A stretch of 55,906 bases of DNA, from positions 1 through 55,906 of the forward strand of contig JADGCN010000010.1 in NCBI GenBank assembly GCA_015228975.1, in the 5' to 3' direction. The notes below the pieces were generated by a model, which had not been told where the DNA came from, made no database searches, and saw nothing but the letters and a program-made list of their open reading frames with translations. The stretch's first letter is position 1. Every line of letters begins with the position of its first letter. A program made the position numbers and the translations under genes. Positions 1 to 8,900 of the stretch are shown one piece after another. The DNA comes from Magnetococcales bacterium (GTDB lineage: Bacteria > Pseudomonadota > Magnetococcia > Magnetococcales > UBA8363).

Positions 1-897
1 CGGGTCGCCCCTTTGGAGCAGGCGACACCAGGCGACCTCTCCTTCATCGTCGATGCCAAATGGCTGCAACAGAAGAGTCAAGCCAGCGCATTCATCGTAC
101 AAACAAAACTGGCCCCGCTCATCCCCCCGGGACACGCCTGTCTATTAAGCGATCATCCCCCCCTGGATGCCGCCCGGGCCGGCGTCCTGTTGGGAATGAC
201 ACCTTTTGACCTGGAACCCGGAATCCACCCCCAGGCCCTGGTCCATCCCGAAGCCCGCCTGGGCAACCGTGTCCGTGTCGGACCCGGAGCCCACATAGCC
301 CGGGGTGTGGTGGTTGGCGATGATTGCGCCATCCATGCCGGGGCCGTCCTCCATACCGGCACCACGCTGGGGGCGCGGTGCGTTGTACAAAGCAACAGCG
401 TTATCGGCGCCGATGGTTTCGGCTATGAATTTGTTCAGGGACGCCACGTCAAGATTCCCCATTTTGGCGGGGTCACCATTGGCAACGATGTGGAAATCGG
501 CGCCTGCACCACCATCGACCGTGCCCGATTCGGCAACACCACCATCGGGGATGGGAGCAAAATCGACAACCTGGTGCAGATCGCCCACAATTGTCACATT
601 GGCAAGGGGTGCGTCATTGTCGGTCAGGTGGGTATTTCGGGTTCTTGCCACATTAAAGATTATGCCATCCTCGCCGGACAGGTCGGTGTTGTCCCGCATG
701 TCACCATTGGCGAAGGGGCACGCATTGCCGCCGGCACCGGCGTTGCTGAAGACGTACCCGCTGGTGCCACCTGGTCGGGATGGTGGGGGCAAAACCACCG
801 CGACAATAAAATTCAGATCGTCATGATGCGCAAACTGCCGGAACTCATCAAAAAGATCAAGCATCTCATCGACAACGACACTAAAAACAATCCCTGA
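1..897 (+). CDS. lpxD: UDP-3-O-acylglucosamine N-acyltransferase, 5'-truncated
   Basis: LpxD transfers a 3-hydroxyacyl chain from acyl-ACP to the amino group of UDP-3-O-acylglucosamine, the third committed step of lipid A synthesis, in the cytoplasm. From about residue 70 the protein is a run of I/V/G-rich hexapeptide repeats (left-handed beta helix), ending in a basic C-terminal helix. The segment QIAHNCHIG holds the histidine expected to be the general base. The frame is open to the window edge and the residues before the first TTG (R-V-A-P) fit the family, so the gene starts upstream. Roughly 45 N-terminal residues are missing if it has the usual length of about 340. No other lipid A gene is seen here. 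Confidence 0.95.
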   Translation, partial: RVAPLEQATPGDLSFIVDAKWLQQKSQASAFIVQTKLAPLIPPGHACLLSDHPPLDAARAGVLLGMTPFDLEPGIHPQALVHPEARLGNRVRVGPGAHIARGVVVGDDCAIHAGAVLHTGTTLGARCVVQSNSVIGADGFGYEFVQGRHVKIPHFGGVTIGNDVEIGACTTIDRARFGNTTIGDGSKIDNLVQIAHNCHIGKGCVIVGQVGISGSCHIKDYAILAGQVGVVPHVTIGEGARIAAGTGVAEDVPAGATWSGWWGQNHRDNKIQIVMMRKLPELIKKIKHLIDNDTKNNP

Positions 898-916
898 TTC
901 GGACCGCTCTTAAGGC

Positions 917-1546
917 ATGGGGGCCCCCTTTCCCGTCTCGCTCAATATCCTGGTCCGCGCCCCGGAAGCGGGTCAGGTCAAGACCCGTTTGATCCCGCTT
1001 TTGGGGCCTGAAGGGGCCGCTCGCGCCCACGAACGAATCGTCACGCATGTGGTTACCACGGCCCTCTCCTGGGCTGGAGAATCACCGGCCCGCCATGTTC
1101 TCCTGTGGTGTACCCCGGACACCCGTCACCCCTTCTTTGACAGCTTGCTGCCCGTTGACCAACGCCGCTTGCAACCAACGGGTGACCTGGGAATCCGTTT
1201 GGCAGGGATCACCGCTGACCAAATCCGCAGCCGGCAAGGGGTGATTCTTTTGGGTGGGGATGCCGGCTCCCTGACCCAGGACGTTCTCGACCAAGCGGAA
1301 TCCCAGTTGCTGGGGAATGATGCCGTCATGGCCCCGGCTGAAGATGGGGGTTACATTCTGCTTGCGTTGAAACGTTTTCATCCCATGCTGTTTCAGGGCA
1401 TTACCTGGGGCAGTGCCCGCGTGGCGGCTGAAACCAGGGATCGCCTCGTCACCCTCGGCTGGCCCTGGCAGGAACTCCCCCTGCAGTGGGATGTGGACCG
1501 TCCCGGGGATTGGCGGCGTTTCCAGCGCCGTGTCATCGGTCCCTGA
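917..1546 (+). CDS. DUF2064/TIGR04282-type GT-A glycosyltransferase-like protein
   Basis: A 209-residue protein with the features of the TIGR04282 (DUF2064) family, which has a nucleotidyltransferase/GT-A-like fold. Visible motifs are the N-terminal nucleotide-binding stretch LVRAPEAGQVKTRL (about residues 12-25), a central LLGGDAGSL where relatives usually have G-S/T-D-x-P, and PAEDGGYILLAL near residues 137-148. The substrate is unknown. Some family members sit in arsenosugar or other secondary pathways, but nothing here supports that role. It begins 19 bp after lpxD and is probably read from the same transcript. It converges on flagellin, with a hairpin between them. The ATG has no strong ribosome binding site. 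Confidence 0.75.
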   Translation: MGAPFPVSLNILVRAPEAGQVKTRLIPLLGPEGAARAHERIVTHVVTTALSWAGESPARHVLLWCTPDTRHPFFDSLLPVDQRRLQPTGDLGIRLAGITADQIRSRQGVILLGGDAGSLTQDVLDQAESQLLGNDAVMAPAEDGGYILLALKRFHPMLFQGITWGSARVAAETRDRLVTLGWPWQELPLQWDVDRPGDWRRFQRRVIGP

Positions 1547-1567
1547 GCTTGTCGTGCCAAGGGGTAT

Positions 1568-1596
1568 GTTGGGCAGGAACAGGATTCCCACCCAAC
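1568..1596. terminator. Hairpin between convergent genes
   Basis: An inverted repeat GTTGGG...CCCAAC with an inner GGAA/TTCC stem lies between the stops of the DUF2064 gene and flagellin. Neither side has a T-tract, so it is only a possible bidirectional terminator or 3' stabilising hairpin. Confidence 0.35.
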
Positions 1597-1609
1597 CTAC
1601 CCGTCACGG

Positions 1610-2509
1610 TCACGCTTTGCCCAAGAGGGCCAAAGCGATGGTGGGCTGCTGGTTGGCCTGTGCCAAAATCGCCACCCCGGCTTGCTGCAAGATGGTGTAT
1701 TTGGTTAGATTGGCCGTTTCCAAAGCGATATCGGCGTCCTGAATCCGGGAACGGGCCGCATCGGTATTTTCCACAATGTTCGACAAGCTGGAGACCACGG
1801 TCTGGAAGCGGCTTTGCAGTGCGCCCAAAGTGGCTCTGAAGCTTGATACCGTATCCAGGGCCGAGTCGATATAACCCAGGGCGGCATTGGCCCGCGACGC
1901 CACACCGATGCTCAGTTTCGCTGACTTTTGGATGGCGGAAACATAGGTTGCTGTCGCACCGTTCAGGGGAACCAGGTTCAAACCGGAGAGGCCCATGATA
2001 CTGAATTTGACGGTGATCGTCTGACCGGCATTGGGTCCAACGTGGAAGGTTCCCTGGAAAGAAGTACCCCTGGTCTTGCCATTGGCCGAACCACCCAGCA
2101 GGTTGACGTTGTTGAAAGTTGTCGTGCTGGATATCCGTTGAATTTCTTGCAACATTTGTTGAAATTCAGATTGCAGATTGGCCCGGTCACTGGACGAATA
2201 GGTTGAGTTGGCGGCTTGAATGGCCAACTCCCGCATTCTTTGCAGGGCATTTTGCGTTTCGCTCAAGGCACCCTCGGCCACCTGAGCCAGTGAAATACCG
2301 TCATTGGCGTTGCGTATGGCCACGTTCATGCCACGAATTTGCGCCACCATACGATTGGTAATCGCCATACCGGCCGCATCGTCTTTCGAGGTATTGATAC
2401 GCATCCCCGAAGAGAGTCTTTGCATGGTCTGAGTCAGTGATAGACTATGCTTGTCAAGTTGCCTTCTGGCATTGATAGACGAAATACTGCTAGAAATTGT
2501 GAGGGCCAT
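1610..2509 (-). CDS. fliC: Flagellin
   Basis: Structural subunit of the flagellar filament, exported by the flagellar type III system. It has the conserved N-terminal D0/D1 region (SSISSINARRQL, then RLSSGMRINTSKDDAAGMAI and the long helical part to about residue 130). The C-terminal D1/D0 region ends QAGVAILAQANQQPTIALALL. At 299 residues it is a short flagellin with a reduced variable central domain (about residues 140-190). No flagellar neighbours such as fliD, flaG or fliS are present. A sigma-28 promoter lies about 110 bp upstream, which fits late-class flagellar expression. The ribosome binding site is weak, but the ATG matches the usual flagellin N-terminus. Confidence 0.97.
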   Translation of the reverse strand: MALTISSSISSINARRQLDKHSLSLTQTMQRLSSGMRINTSKDDAAGMAITNRMVAQIRGMNVAIRNANDGISLAQVAEGALSETQNALQRMRELAIQAANSTYSSSDRANLQSEFQQMLQEIQRISSTTTFNNVNLLGGSANGKTRGTSFQGTFHVGPNAGQTITVKFSIMGLSGLNLVPLNGATATYVSAIQKSAKLSIGVASRANAALGYIDSALDTVSSFRATLGALQSRFQTVVSSLSNIVENTDAARSRIQDADIALETANLTKYTILQQAGVAILAQANQQPTIALALLGKA

Positions 2510-2587
2510 GCTCGTCTGCCTTATTAATTATGGGAATAACGTTTCCCAGGTTATCCGTCCATTGAAAACGTTTGGACCGATCATTGA

Positions 2588-2603
2588 GTCGGGCCGGTCC
2601 GAC
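2588..2603 (-). promoter_or_regulatory. Hairpin in the flagellin 5' untranslated region
   Basis: GTCGG and CCGAC arms of 5 bp enclose a 6-nt loop. It lies between the predicted sigma-28 start and the flagellin ATG, so the long leader (about 110 nt) would fold here. A role in mRNA stability or translation is inference only. Confidence 0.3.
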
Positions 2604-2629
2604 CCGAAATTCAAAACATCCTAGTCAAT

Positions 2630-2656
2630 TTATCGGTTACTGTTTCGCACGCTTTA
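2630..2656 (-). promoter_or_regulatory. Sigma-28 (FliA) promoter of flagellin
   Basis: On the minus strand the sequence reads TAAA (2653-2656), exactly 15 nt, then ACCGATAA (2630-2637). The FliA consensus is TAAA-N15-GCCGATAA, so only the first base of the -10 box differs. Transcription would start near 2620. Confidence 0.8.
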
Positions 2657-2814
2657 GAGAAATATGGCGTTACCCGCTTTTTTTTTGGAACTGAGGTCAG
2701 GCGGTAGCGCATCGAAAATTCACGCCGTACCATTTTCTACATTGCCTTGATGCCGCGATTCACAAATACTGGCGTGATATCCTGGTTTTTCATTTTTTTC
2801 GGGAGATTTTAGGC

Positions 2815-3657
2815 GTGGGTCATTCTGAAGAAAATTTTAAAATCAATGATTTGTCAAAGAGATCTGAAAAACTCTTCCAGTACGAGCTGGAAGTGGATGG
2901 GGATCATCTGTCGGCAATGATCAAGGAAGCGGAAGCTTTGCTGCCCATTCATGGCAACACGGCCCGCCTGGTTCTGGCACGTCTGGCCTGCCTGGCAAAG
3001 GATGTGGAGGCCATGCGCCACCATCATTACGTGATCTTGGAAACCGCCGCAGACGACCCCGCCAGTTATCGTGATTTCAGTGAATCGTTAAGGAAACTGG
3101 GCTTCTATTCCGAAGCCCGGGAAATGGTGCGCCGAGCCCATGAACTGGCTCCTGACGATAGCGAACTCCTGCGTTTGTTGCTTAAAAATTGCGTAACATC
3201 CGGTCTCATCCAGGCTTCGTGGCACTACCTTGACCTGGCTATCAAGGCCAACGCCCGCATCATGACCCGGGAATACAACTTTCTCACTGCCGCAGTGCAA
3301 TTTTTTCGCGAGCAGGAGGTCAGCGACATGGAACTTGAGCGCCTGCAACAAATGGCCATGGCCGTCCTGCGCCTTGAAGAGTTGACGCCCATCGGGGTAT
3401 TGCGTTCGCCCGCGGTGCATATGGAACTCATGCATGCCCCCCCCGACCCAACTGGAACCAAAAATTCCCCGGCCCAACCTTTCATGATGTGGGGGATTCA
3501 AACGTCCGTGCGTGGTGACCGGCTTGGCATGCTCAACGAAAGCTTATACCAGGCCATATCCCGGTCCCAACTCAGTCAACGGACCCTCTCTTTTGTAAAA
3601 ATTCGTTTTTTCCATCGAACGCGAGACGGCATGCTCTCCACGGGATTTAATTTTTAA
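2815..3657 (+). CDS. TPR-containing protein of unknown function
   Basis: A 280-residue soluble protein that I do not recognise as a named family. Residues about 83-115 have the spacing of a tetratricopeptide repeat (L-x-x-L-G-x-Y-x-E-A, then A-x-E-L-A-P-D-D), and the flanks are helical in the same style, suggesting two to four repeats and a protein-binding scaffold. The C-terminal 80 residues are not TPR-like. The start is a GTG behind GGGAG. It is divergent from flagellin, but no sigma-28 site faces it. The HAD gene follows after a short gap. No signal peptide or membrane segment is seen. Confidence 0.6.
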   Translation: MGHSEENFKINDLSKRSEKLFQYELEVDGDHLSAMIKEAEALLPIHGNTARLVLARLACLAKDVEAMRHHHYVILETAADDPASYRDFSESLRKLGFYSEAREMVRRAHELAPDDSELLRLLLKNCVTSGLIQASWHYLDLAIKANARIMTREYNFLTAAVQFFREQEVSDMELERLQQMAMAVLRLEELTPIGVLRSPAVHMELMHAPPDPTGTKNSPAQPFMMWGIQTSVRGDRLGMLNESLYQAISRSQLSQRTLSFVKIRFFHRTRDGMLSTGFNF

Positions 3658-3704
3658 CACCTTTGTCCAGGAAGCCAAACGTGTTTTCCCCCTGTCACTC
3701 CGGC

Positions 3705-4406
3705 ATGAATTATAAAGAGCGCAAAGCGATGCTTGCCCGCTTCAACGCACTGCAAATCCAGGCTGTCGCCTTTGATTTCGATGGTGTCCTGGTGGATTCG
3801 GTCCCCATCAAGGACGATGCCCTGGTCTCCCTGGTAGAGAGTGCGTTTCCAACCAAAGGGGCGGCTGCCAGAAACCTGTGGAATCAAACCCGGGGAGTTT
3901 TTCGCCGGCAGCGTATCGATACCATTTTCAGGGAGGTCCTCGCGGTCCAGTTGGATCCCGAGGCGTTGGACCATACCGTTGCCCAATATAAAGAGAGCGT
4001 TTTCCAACGCACCTTGACGGCAACGGCGATCAACGGAAGCCTGGATTATTTGCAAAGCTGGCCGTTGATCCCATCGTACATTGTCTCCGCAGCCCCGGAG
4101 CCGGAGGTTGTCGAAATTGCCCAGGGCCGGGATATGGCACGGTATTTTCGCAAGATTTTGGGTGGACCGACACCCAAAGAGCAACACTTGGCCGATTTGG
4201 TGCGGCGGGAACAATGCCAAGCCAAAGAATTGTTGTTCATTGGCGACTCCATCTCGGACCATCGTGCGGCCATCAGCGTCGGAGCCTCTTTTTTGGGGGT
4301 GGTCGCCCCGGGCAATTCCAACCCTTTTCCGGATGGTACCCGCATCGTCGGCGATTTAACCGGGCTGGCAACCCTTATCGCCAACTGGTGGCCACAACAG
4401 GGATAG
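3705..4406 (+). CDS. HAD-superfamily phosphatase-like hydrolase
   Basis: Haloacid dehalogenase fold with all four motifs. Motif I is FDFDGVLVDS with the nucleophile and acid aspartates, motif II is the serine of IVSAAPE, motif III is the lysine of GPTPKEQ, and motif IV is LFIGDSISDH. A helical cap lies between motifs I and II, as in beta-phosphoglucomutase or Gph-type phosphatases. The substrate cannot be read from the sequence. The start is uncertain: the frame opens with TTG at 3663 and has ATGs at 3705 and 3729, none with a good ribosome binding site. It converges on the cyclic-nucleotide-binding gene, 3 bp away. Confidence 0.8.
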   Translation: MNYKERKAMLARFNALQIQAVAFDFDGVLVDSVPIKDDALVSLVESAFPTKGAAARNLWNQTRGVFRRQRIDTIFREVLAVQLDPEALDHTVAQYKESVFQRTLTATAINGSLDYLQSWPLIPSYIVSAAPEPEVVEIAQGRDMARYFRKILGGPTPKEQHLADLVRREQCQAKELLFIGDSISDHRAAISVGASFLGVVAPGNSNPFPDGTRIVGDLTGLATLIANWWPQQG

Positions 4407-4409
4407 GTG

Positions 4410-4838
4410 TCACCCTTTCTTCTTGGTATCTTCAAGGCGCTTCATCAAAATGGCCATGGCCTGAAAGTTGATTTTCAACTTGACTTCGGGTGGCAGTTTT
4501 TTAAAAAAATCATGTTCCAGGCGAAAGACCAGAACCTTGCCCTGGGCTGAAACGTTGGTGGCACGCAATTGCCGGGCGAAATGGGCGATTTCACCAAAGA
4601 CGGAACCGGGTCCCAGGTGAGCCAGGGCATCGTTGGGATGGGTATTTTTGGTCACCACGACCATCCCGTCGATCAGCACGTAAAATGTTCGATCCTGTGC
4701 CCCTTCGACGATGATTTTTTTGCCATCCTCATAGGAGCAGAACAGTTTGTTGTCGCAAAACCAGTTCTTTTCTTCAAAGGAAAAATCTTTAAAGAAATCA
4801 ATTACGTCCAATCTGTTTAACAGAGTTTTGCGATCCAT
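4410..4838 (-). CDS. Cyclic-nucleotide-binding domain protein
   Basis: A stand-alone CNB domain of about 142 residues with no DNA-binding or enzymatic partner domain. The phosphate-binding cassette is recognisable as FGEIAHFARQLRATNVSA, with the glutamate and arginine that contact the ribose and cyclic phosphate in CAP/PKA-type domains. It may therefore bind cAMP or cGMP, or act as a degenerate structural module. The C-terminal helix is lysine-rich. The start at 4838 is chosen because AGGAG lies 8 nt upstream; an ATG two codons earlier is too close. Bacterial proteins like this usually act by binding a partner, which is not evident here. Confidence 0.8.
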   Translation of the reverse strand: MDRKTLLNRLDVIDFFKDFSFEEKNWFCDNKLFCSYEDGKKIIVEGAQDRTFYVLIDGMVVVTKNTHPNDALAHLGPGSVFGEIAHFARQLRATNVSAQGKVLVFRLEHDFFKKLPPEVKLKINFQAMAILMKRLEDTKKKG

Positions 4839-5001
4839 GCCCATGGCTCCTGATGCTGGGTGAAAAAAAATCACAGGCCATCCTGTCTGTCCGTTGCGGG
4901 GATAGTCAAGCAGGAATCCTCAGCAGCCGATACTTTTATCAACCTGCTGGATCCTTGAATCCTGACTCCCATGATCGTCTTTTCAGGACTAAACCAATTT
5001 T

Positions 5002-6438
5002 ATGTGGACAGCACCTCCGTTTAAAAGAACGCCCTTGGGAACCCTGGTTACCGAAGCCAGAAAAGGGGTTGAAGATCTCCTTTATCTCGCCATGGACCGG
5101 CGGGTACGTCTGGCGGTGACCGGTCTGAATCAATCGGGCAAGACCGTTTTCATCACCTCCCTGATTCACCAATTATTGATGGGGGCGCGCCTGGGGGGAT
5201 TACCTTTTTTCCAGGTGGTCGCCGAAGGACGGTTTCAAGGGGCCAAGACCGTTTTGCAACCTTCCATGAACATTCCCACTTTCCGCTACGACCAATATTT
5301 GGAATCCTTGACAGCCACCCCTCCCCAATGGCCCAAAGCTACCGATGGCATCAGCGAAATACGACTGGCCATTCGCTTTCGCCCCAAGGGACTCCTGCAA
5401 AGTCGCCTGAAGACAACCAACACGATCTTCCTGGACATCATCGATTATCCCGGGGAATGGCTTCTGGACCTGCCGCTTTTGGGGCAAAGTTTTCAGGAGT
5501 GGTCCAAAGAGGTCGTGACCCTGTGCCGCACCGAACCCCGACACACCCTGGCGCAACCCTGGTTGGCCTATCTCGGTGCTTTGAATCCCCGGCACAGTGC
5601 GGACGAAGGTGTGTTACGTCAAGCCAGTCGTTTGTTCACCGATTTCCTATTGGCCTGCAAACGGGAACCCATTGGATTGAACTATCTGCAACCGGGACGT
5701 TTTTTGATACCGGGTGATTTAAAAGATGCCCCTTTGCTGACTTTTTGCCCCATGCTCTCCCCAGAACCCTCCCTGGAACCGGGATCCCTGGTCCAGGTAA
5801 TGGCGGATCGTTTTGAATCCTACAAGGAATTGGTGGTACGGCGCTTTTATCACCAACATTTTTCCCATTTCGACCGGCAAATCGTCCTGGTTGACCTGTT
5901 GAAAGGATTGAATCGCGGACCCAACCATTTTGCCGACATGAGTCGTTCGTTGAAAAGCATTTTGAAAAATTTTGATTATGGCCGTTCCTCCATTTTGTCG
6001 CGTCTGTTGCGGCCAAAGATTGATCGTTTGTTGTTTGTCGCCACCAAATCGGATCATGTCGCCGCCAATCAGCACAACAATCTGGAACGCCTCCTCAAAC
6101 GCATCGTCACCGATCCCGTCAATGAGGCGAGCTTCTATGGCGTTGCCGTGGAAACCATGGCCATAGCCTCGATTGTTTCAACCGAAACCGTCGTCAAGGA
6201 ACACGAAGGGCGGCGATTGTCGTTTGTCCGCGGACGCCCCAAGGGACGCAACGAGGAGGTGTTGTTGTTTCCCGGTGAAATCCCGGAAAAGATTCCCAAG
6301 CCAGAGGAATGGCATCAGGAACGCTTTAATTTTCTGGAATTTGAACCTGTCATTGCCCGAAATGACAGCGATGATCGACTGCCCCACTCACGATTGGATC
6401 TGGTACTCGACTTTTTGTTGGGAGACAAAGTGACGTGA
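5002..6438 (+). CDS. ycjX: YcjX-family P-loop GTPase-like protein (DUF463)
   Basis: A 478-residue member of the DUF463/YcjX family, whose members are stress-linked and of unclear role. The P-loop GLNQSGKT lies at residues 41-48. The family hallmark DIIDYPGEWLLDLPLL follows the expected Walker B position, and ATKSDH near residue 350 resembles the specificity motif of a GTPase. It shares a 4-bp overlap (GTGA) with the next gene, the same order as ycjX-ycjF in E. coli, so the pair is one translational unit. A role at the inner membrane through its partner is likely. The ATG lacks a strong ribosome binding site. Confidence 0.9.
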   Translation: MWTAPPFKRTPLGTLVTEARKGVEDLLYLAMDRRVRLAVTGLNQSGKTVFITSLIHQLLMGARLGGLPFFQVVAEGRFQGAKTVLQPSMNIPTFRYDQYLESLTATPPQWPKATDGISEIRLAIRFRPKGLLQSRLKTTNTIFLDIIDYPGEWLLDLPLLGQSFQEWSKEVVTLCRTEPRHTLAQPWLAYLGALNPRHSADEGVLRQASRLFTDFLLACKREPIGLNYLQPGRFLIPGDLKDAPLLTFCPMLSPEPSLEPGSLVQVMADRFESYKELVVRRFYHQHFSHFDRQIVLVDLLKGLNRGPNHFADMSRSLKSILKNFDYGRSSILSRLLRPKIDRLLFVATKSDHVAANQHNNLERLLKRIVTDPVNEASFYGVAVETMAIASIVSTETVVKEHEGRRLSFVRGRPKGRNEEVLLFPGEIPEKIPKPEEWHQERFNFLEFEPVIARNDSDDRLPHSRLDLVLDFLLGDKVT

Positions 6439-7517
6439 CCCCCTCCAAAAACTGGGCCGCCCCCCTGGAACTGCCGGTTACCGCCGAACCAGACCAACCC
6501 AAGGAGTCACCCGTTGCCCCGGTTGAACTCCCATTCAACCCGGATGCCGACCAGGTCCACCTGGAGCGGGAGCAGGAGATACCCGACAGCCATCACCAAT
6601 CGCACTCCGGGGTCAGGATCAAACGTCTTTTTCGCAACAGGGCCCTGTTCTGGCTGTTTGTTGGTGGACTGTCCTGGCTGGCGGGGATCTGGATAGAGGA
6701 TATTTATTATTTTTTGTGGCGGCAATTCCAGGTCCATTGGGCGTTGGGATCGATATTTTCACTCCTGACAGCCGCAACCGTACTCTCTGCCGTCGTCATC
6801 CTGGCTGGGGAAATGGGGGAATTGACACGCCTGAAAAGATTTGACGTCATGCGTCACGATATCCAAGACCTGTGGCATGGGAGCGGCCATGGTGCCGGTG
6901 CGAAACTGACCGTGCGCCTGCGCCGTGGGGTCACCCAGGAAGAGTGGTTGGAACCGGCATGGCGACAATTCCACCACCTGGCCCAAAGTCATCACAGCGA
7001 CCGCGAATTATTGGAATTGTTGTCCCGAACCGTCTACGCCCAACTGGACCAACGCTGCTACCACCTCATCGTCCAAAGGGGTACCATGACCGCCGTGGCT
7101 TCGACCATCATCCCATTCGTATGGTTGGACAGTCTGATCTTCCTGTGGCAAAACCTGCGGCTGATTCGCGAAATCGCCCAATGTTATGGTCTGAAACCGG
7201 GTTGGTCGGGCAACCTTTTTTTGGCCCGGGATGTCCTGTTGGGATTGTTCATGGCGGGGACTGCCGATCTGATGGTGGACAAGGTGGCCGAAGCGGTGGG
7301 TGGTCACGCCGCCAGCCGGGTACTCGCGCAGTTGGGGAAAGGGGCGGCCAACGCCCTGTTCACGGCCCGCATTGGCATGGCTGCCATGAACCGTTGTCGC
7401 ACCCTGCCATTTCATCCCGGAGGGGAACCTTCCCTGGAACGCTTGCGGGTCAAACTAATCGAAACCATCAAACGATCCCTGGAACAAGAGGGCGGTAAGC
7501 CAATCGCGCTGCCTTGA
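6435..7517 (+). CDS. ycjF: YcjF-family inner membrane protein (DUF697)
   Basis: A 360-residue protein of the YcjF/TIGR01620 family. A proline- and acid-rich cytoplasmic N-terminus of about 70 residues is followed by two transmembrane segments (about residues 72-95 and 102-128). A long helical region and a C-terminal DUF697 domain rich in hydrophobic helices follow (about residues 215-330). The GTG start overlaps the ycjX stop by 4 bp, indicating translational coupling. The conserved pairing with ycjX suggests a membrane anchor or effector for that NTPase, but the family's function is not settled. Confidence 0.88.
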   Translation: MTPSKNWAAPLELPVTAEPDQPKESPVAPVELPFNPDADQVHLEREQEIPDSHHQSHSGVRIKRLFRNRALFWLFVGGLSWLAGIWIEDIYYFLWRQFQVHWALGSIFSLLTAATVLSAVVILAGEMGELTRLKRFDVMRHDIQDLWHGSGHGAGAKLTVRLRRGVTQEEWLEPAWRQFHHLAQSHHSDRELLELLSRTVYAQLDQRCYHLIVQRGTMTAVASTIIPFVWLDSLIFLWQNLRLIREIAQCYGLKPGWSGNLFLARDVLLGLFMAGTADLMVDKVAEAVGGHAASRVLAQLGKGAANALFTARIGMAAMNRCRTLPFHPGGEPSLERLRVKLIETIKRSLEQEGGKPIALP

Positions 7518-7523
7518 GACCGA

Positions 7524-8369
7524 TCATCGCGGCTTTTTGCTCAAATCCCTGACCAGGCGATCAATGGTCATGGCATCGGCCACCGACACCAGTTTGAATT
7601 GGACACCGTACAGTTGGCTGGCCTGTTGCAGATTCTGCCCATCCCGGACACGGGCAATCCGACAAACCGATGCAAAAGTGGACAAAGGGGTCCCTTGCAG
7701 GATTGGCCCTTGAATGGTAACGCCCACCTTATCGCCCAGCACCAATGGTTCGTGGGCATCGGTGCTGGCAAACGACAATCCTCCCGGGGATAGATCGAGC
7801 AAATTGGCTTTGAACCCGGCGCTGCCCCGTTTTTGCACCACGACGCTCATGTTGGCCTGAGGGGGGATGGTGACCCGTTCCTGCTGGCGCCGGGGATGAA
7901 TGCGAATCAGGCCGGGAAGGGCCAGTTGAATCGCCTGGGTGCCGGAAACCATCACTACTTTTTGAAACGTGGTGACGATTTCGTACAACTCCAAGCCGAT
8001 AAAAAAACGAACCACGACCTGCGGCACTTTGCGAATCTTCATATTGCCCGTGGTCGGTTCCAAAGGGACGATCAAGAACGCATCCGGCACCCCTTGGTCA
8101 TCTGGCACCACCGCATCGCCCGCCCTTCCCTCGTCGTCATTCACGGCCTCCCTGAGCTGCCGGGCCATCTGGGCCAGGATATCGGTCTCAAAAGTGACCC
8201 CGCCCTCATAACCGGGAAACGACAGAACGCGGGAACCGTAACGCTCGCGACTCGCACCACCAGTAAAGGTAATTTCCAATAAAACAGACTGTTGCTGCGC
8301 CCTGAGCAACGAGGCGAACACCTTCTTTTTACCACGAAAAATATCTTCCATATTTTCCAACCGACTCAT
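7524..8369 (-). CDS. PilZ-domain (c-di-GMP receptor) protein, YcgR-like
   Basis: Two-domain layout typical of YcgR-like flagellar brakes: an N-terminal YcgR_2-like beta domain (about residues 1-150) and a C-terminal PilZ domain. Both c-di-GMP signature elements are visible: RRQQER (RxxxR) at the domain junction and DLSPGGLSF (D/N-x-S-x-x-G) about 35 residues later. It should bind c-di-GMP and act on a partner, plausibly the flagellar motor, since flagellin lies 5 kb away. The start could be 8369 or the ATG at 8351, where GGA lies 5-8 nt upstream. It converges on ycjF with a 6-bp gap. Confidence 0.88.
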   Translation of the reverse strand: MSRLENMEDIFRGKKKVFASLLRAQQQSVLLEITFTGGASRERYGSRVLSFPGYEGGVTFETDILAQMARQLREAVNDDEGRAGDAVVPDDQGVPDAFLIVPLEPTTGNMKIRKVPQVVVRFFIGLELYEIVTTFQKVVMVSGTQAIQLALPGLIRIHPRRQQERVTIPPQANMSVVVQKRGSAGFKANLLDLSPGGLSFASTDAHEPLVLGDKVGVTIQGPILQGTPLSTFASVCRIARVRDGQNLQQASQLYGVQFKLVSVADAMTIDRLVRDLSKKPR

Positions 8370-8900
8370 GAAGCCAACCGAGCGGACCCAACGCAAGCGC
8401 TACCATGCCATGCCTGCGATGCCAGCATTTCCCCAATATCAATGGTCGAATTTTGTCATAAAAAAGGCACTGGTGCCAGTTCCAACGTCCCGACAGCAAA
8501 AATAGGCCTGTCCCTTCCGATTGCGCCATCCTGCCTGATTTTGGACGCAACTGGAGCCAAACTTGCTGTTGCAACGCCGTTTCGGCTCGGTGCCCGATTG
8601 GGCCAACGAAAAAATAACCAAAGCAAATCTGTCATCCTTGGAAGAGTGGAGCCTTCGCATCTTCGATGCCCAATCGCTGGACGATATTTTTTCGGACAGG
8701 GTGTAATGGACCGAGGAGAAGGTTTTCCAAATTCATCTGCTACCCAAAACAAATTTTCCTTTTCGGGCGCAAGGGAAATGCCACTTGCCAACCGTGTTTC
8801 GCTATGCTAAACAAAGTCACGTTAATGTCTGCGGCATCTTGAGAACCATGAACAACCGTGTTGACCTGGAATCCACCACCCTGACAGGGTACAAAGACCC
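8370..8900. other. 531-bp intergenic stretch without a convincing gene
   Basis: Several overlapping reading frames exist on both strands, the longest on the plus strand running into the PilZ gene. None has a credible start, amino-acid composition or recognisable domain. The segment separates two divergent genes (PilZ on minus, repressor on plus) and presumably holds both promoters. I found no clear operator palindrome for the repressor. Confidence 0.5.

Noticed and set aside
145-864. 239-codon reading frame antisense to lpxD
   Set aside because: It mirrors the hexapeptide-repeat codons of lpxD and has no recognisable domain; typical of GC-rich antisense frames.
2664-2680. Possible sigma-54 promoter for the TPR gene (TGGC...GC)
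   Set aside because: The spacing between GG and GC is 8 rather than 10, so it does not fit the -24/-12 pattern.
2660-2690. Possible intrinsic terminator with a T9 run before the TPR gene
   Set aside because: Only a 3-bp stem (GCG/CGC) precedes the T-run, and no plus-strand gene ends there.
8292-8810. 172-codon plus-strand frame in the gap before the repressor
   Set aside because: It overlaps the PilZ start on the other strand, has no ribosome binding site and unusual composition; retained only as an empty intergenic region.
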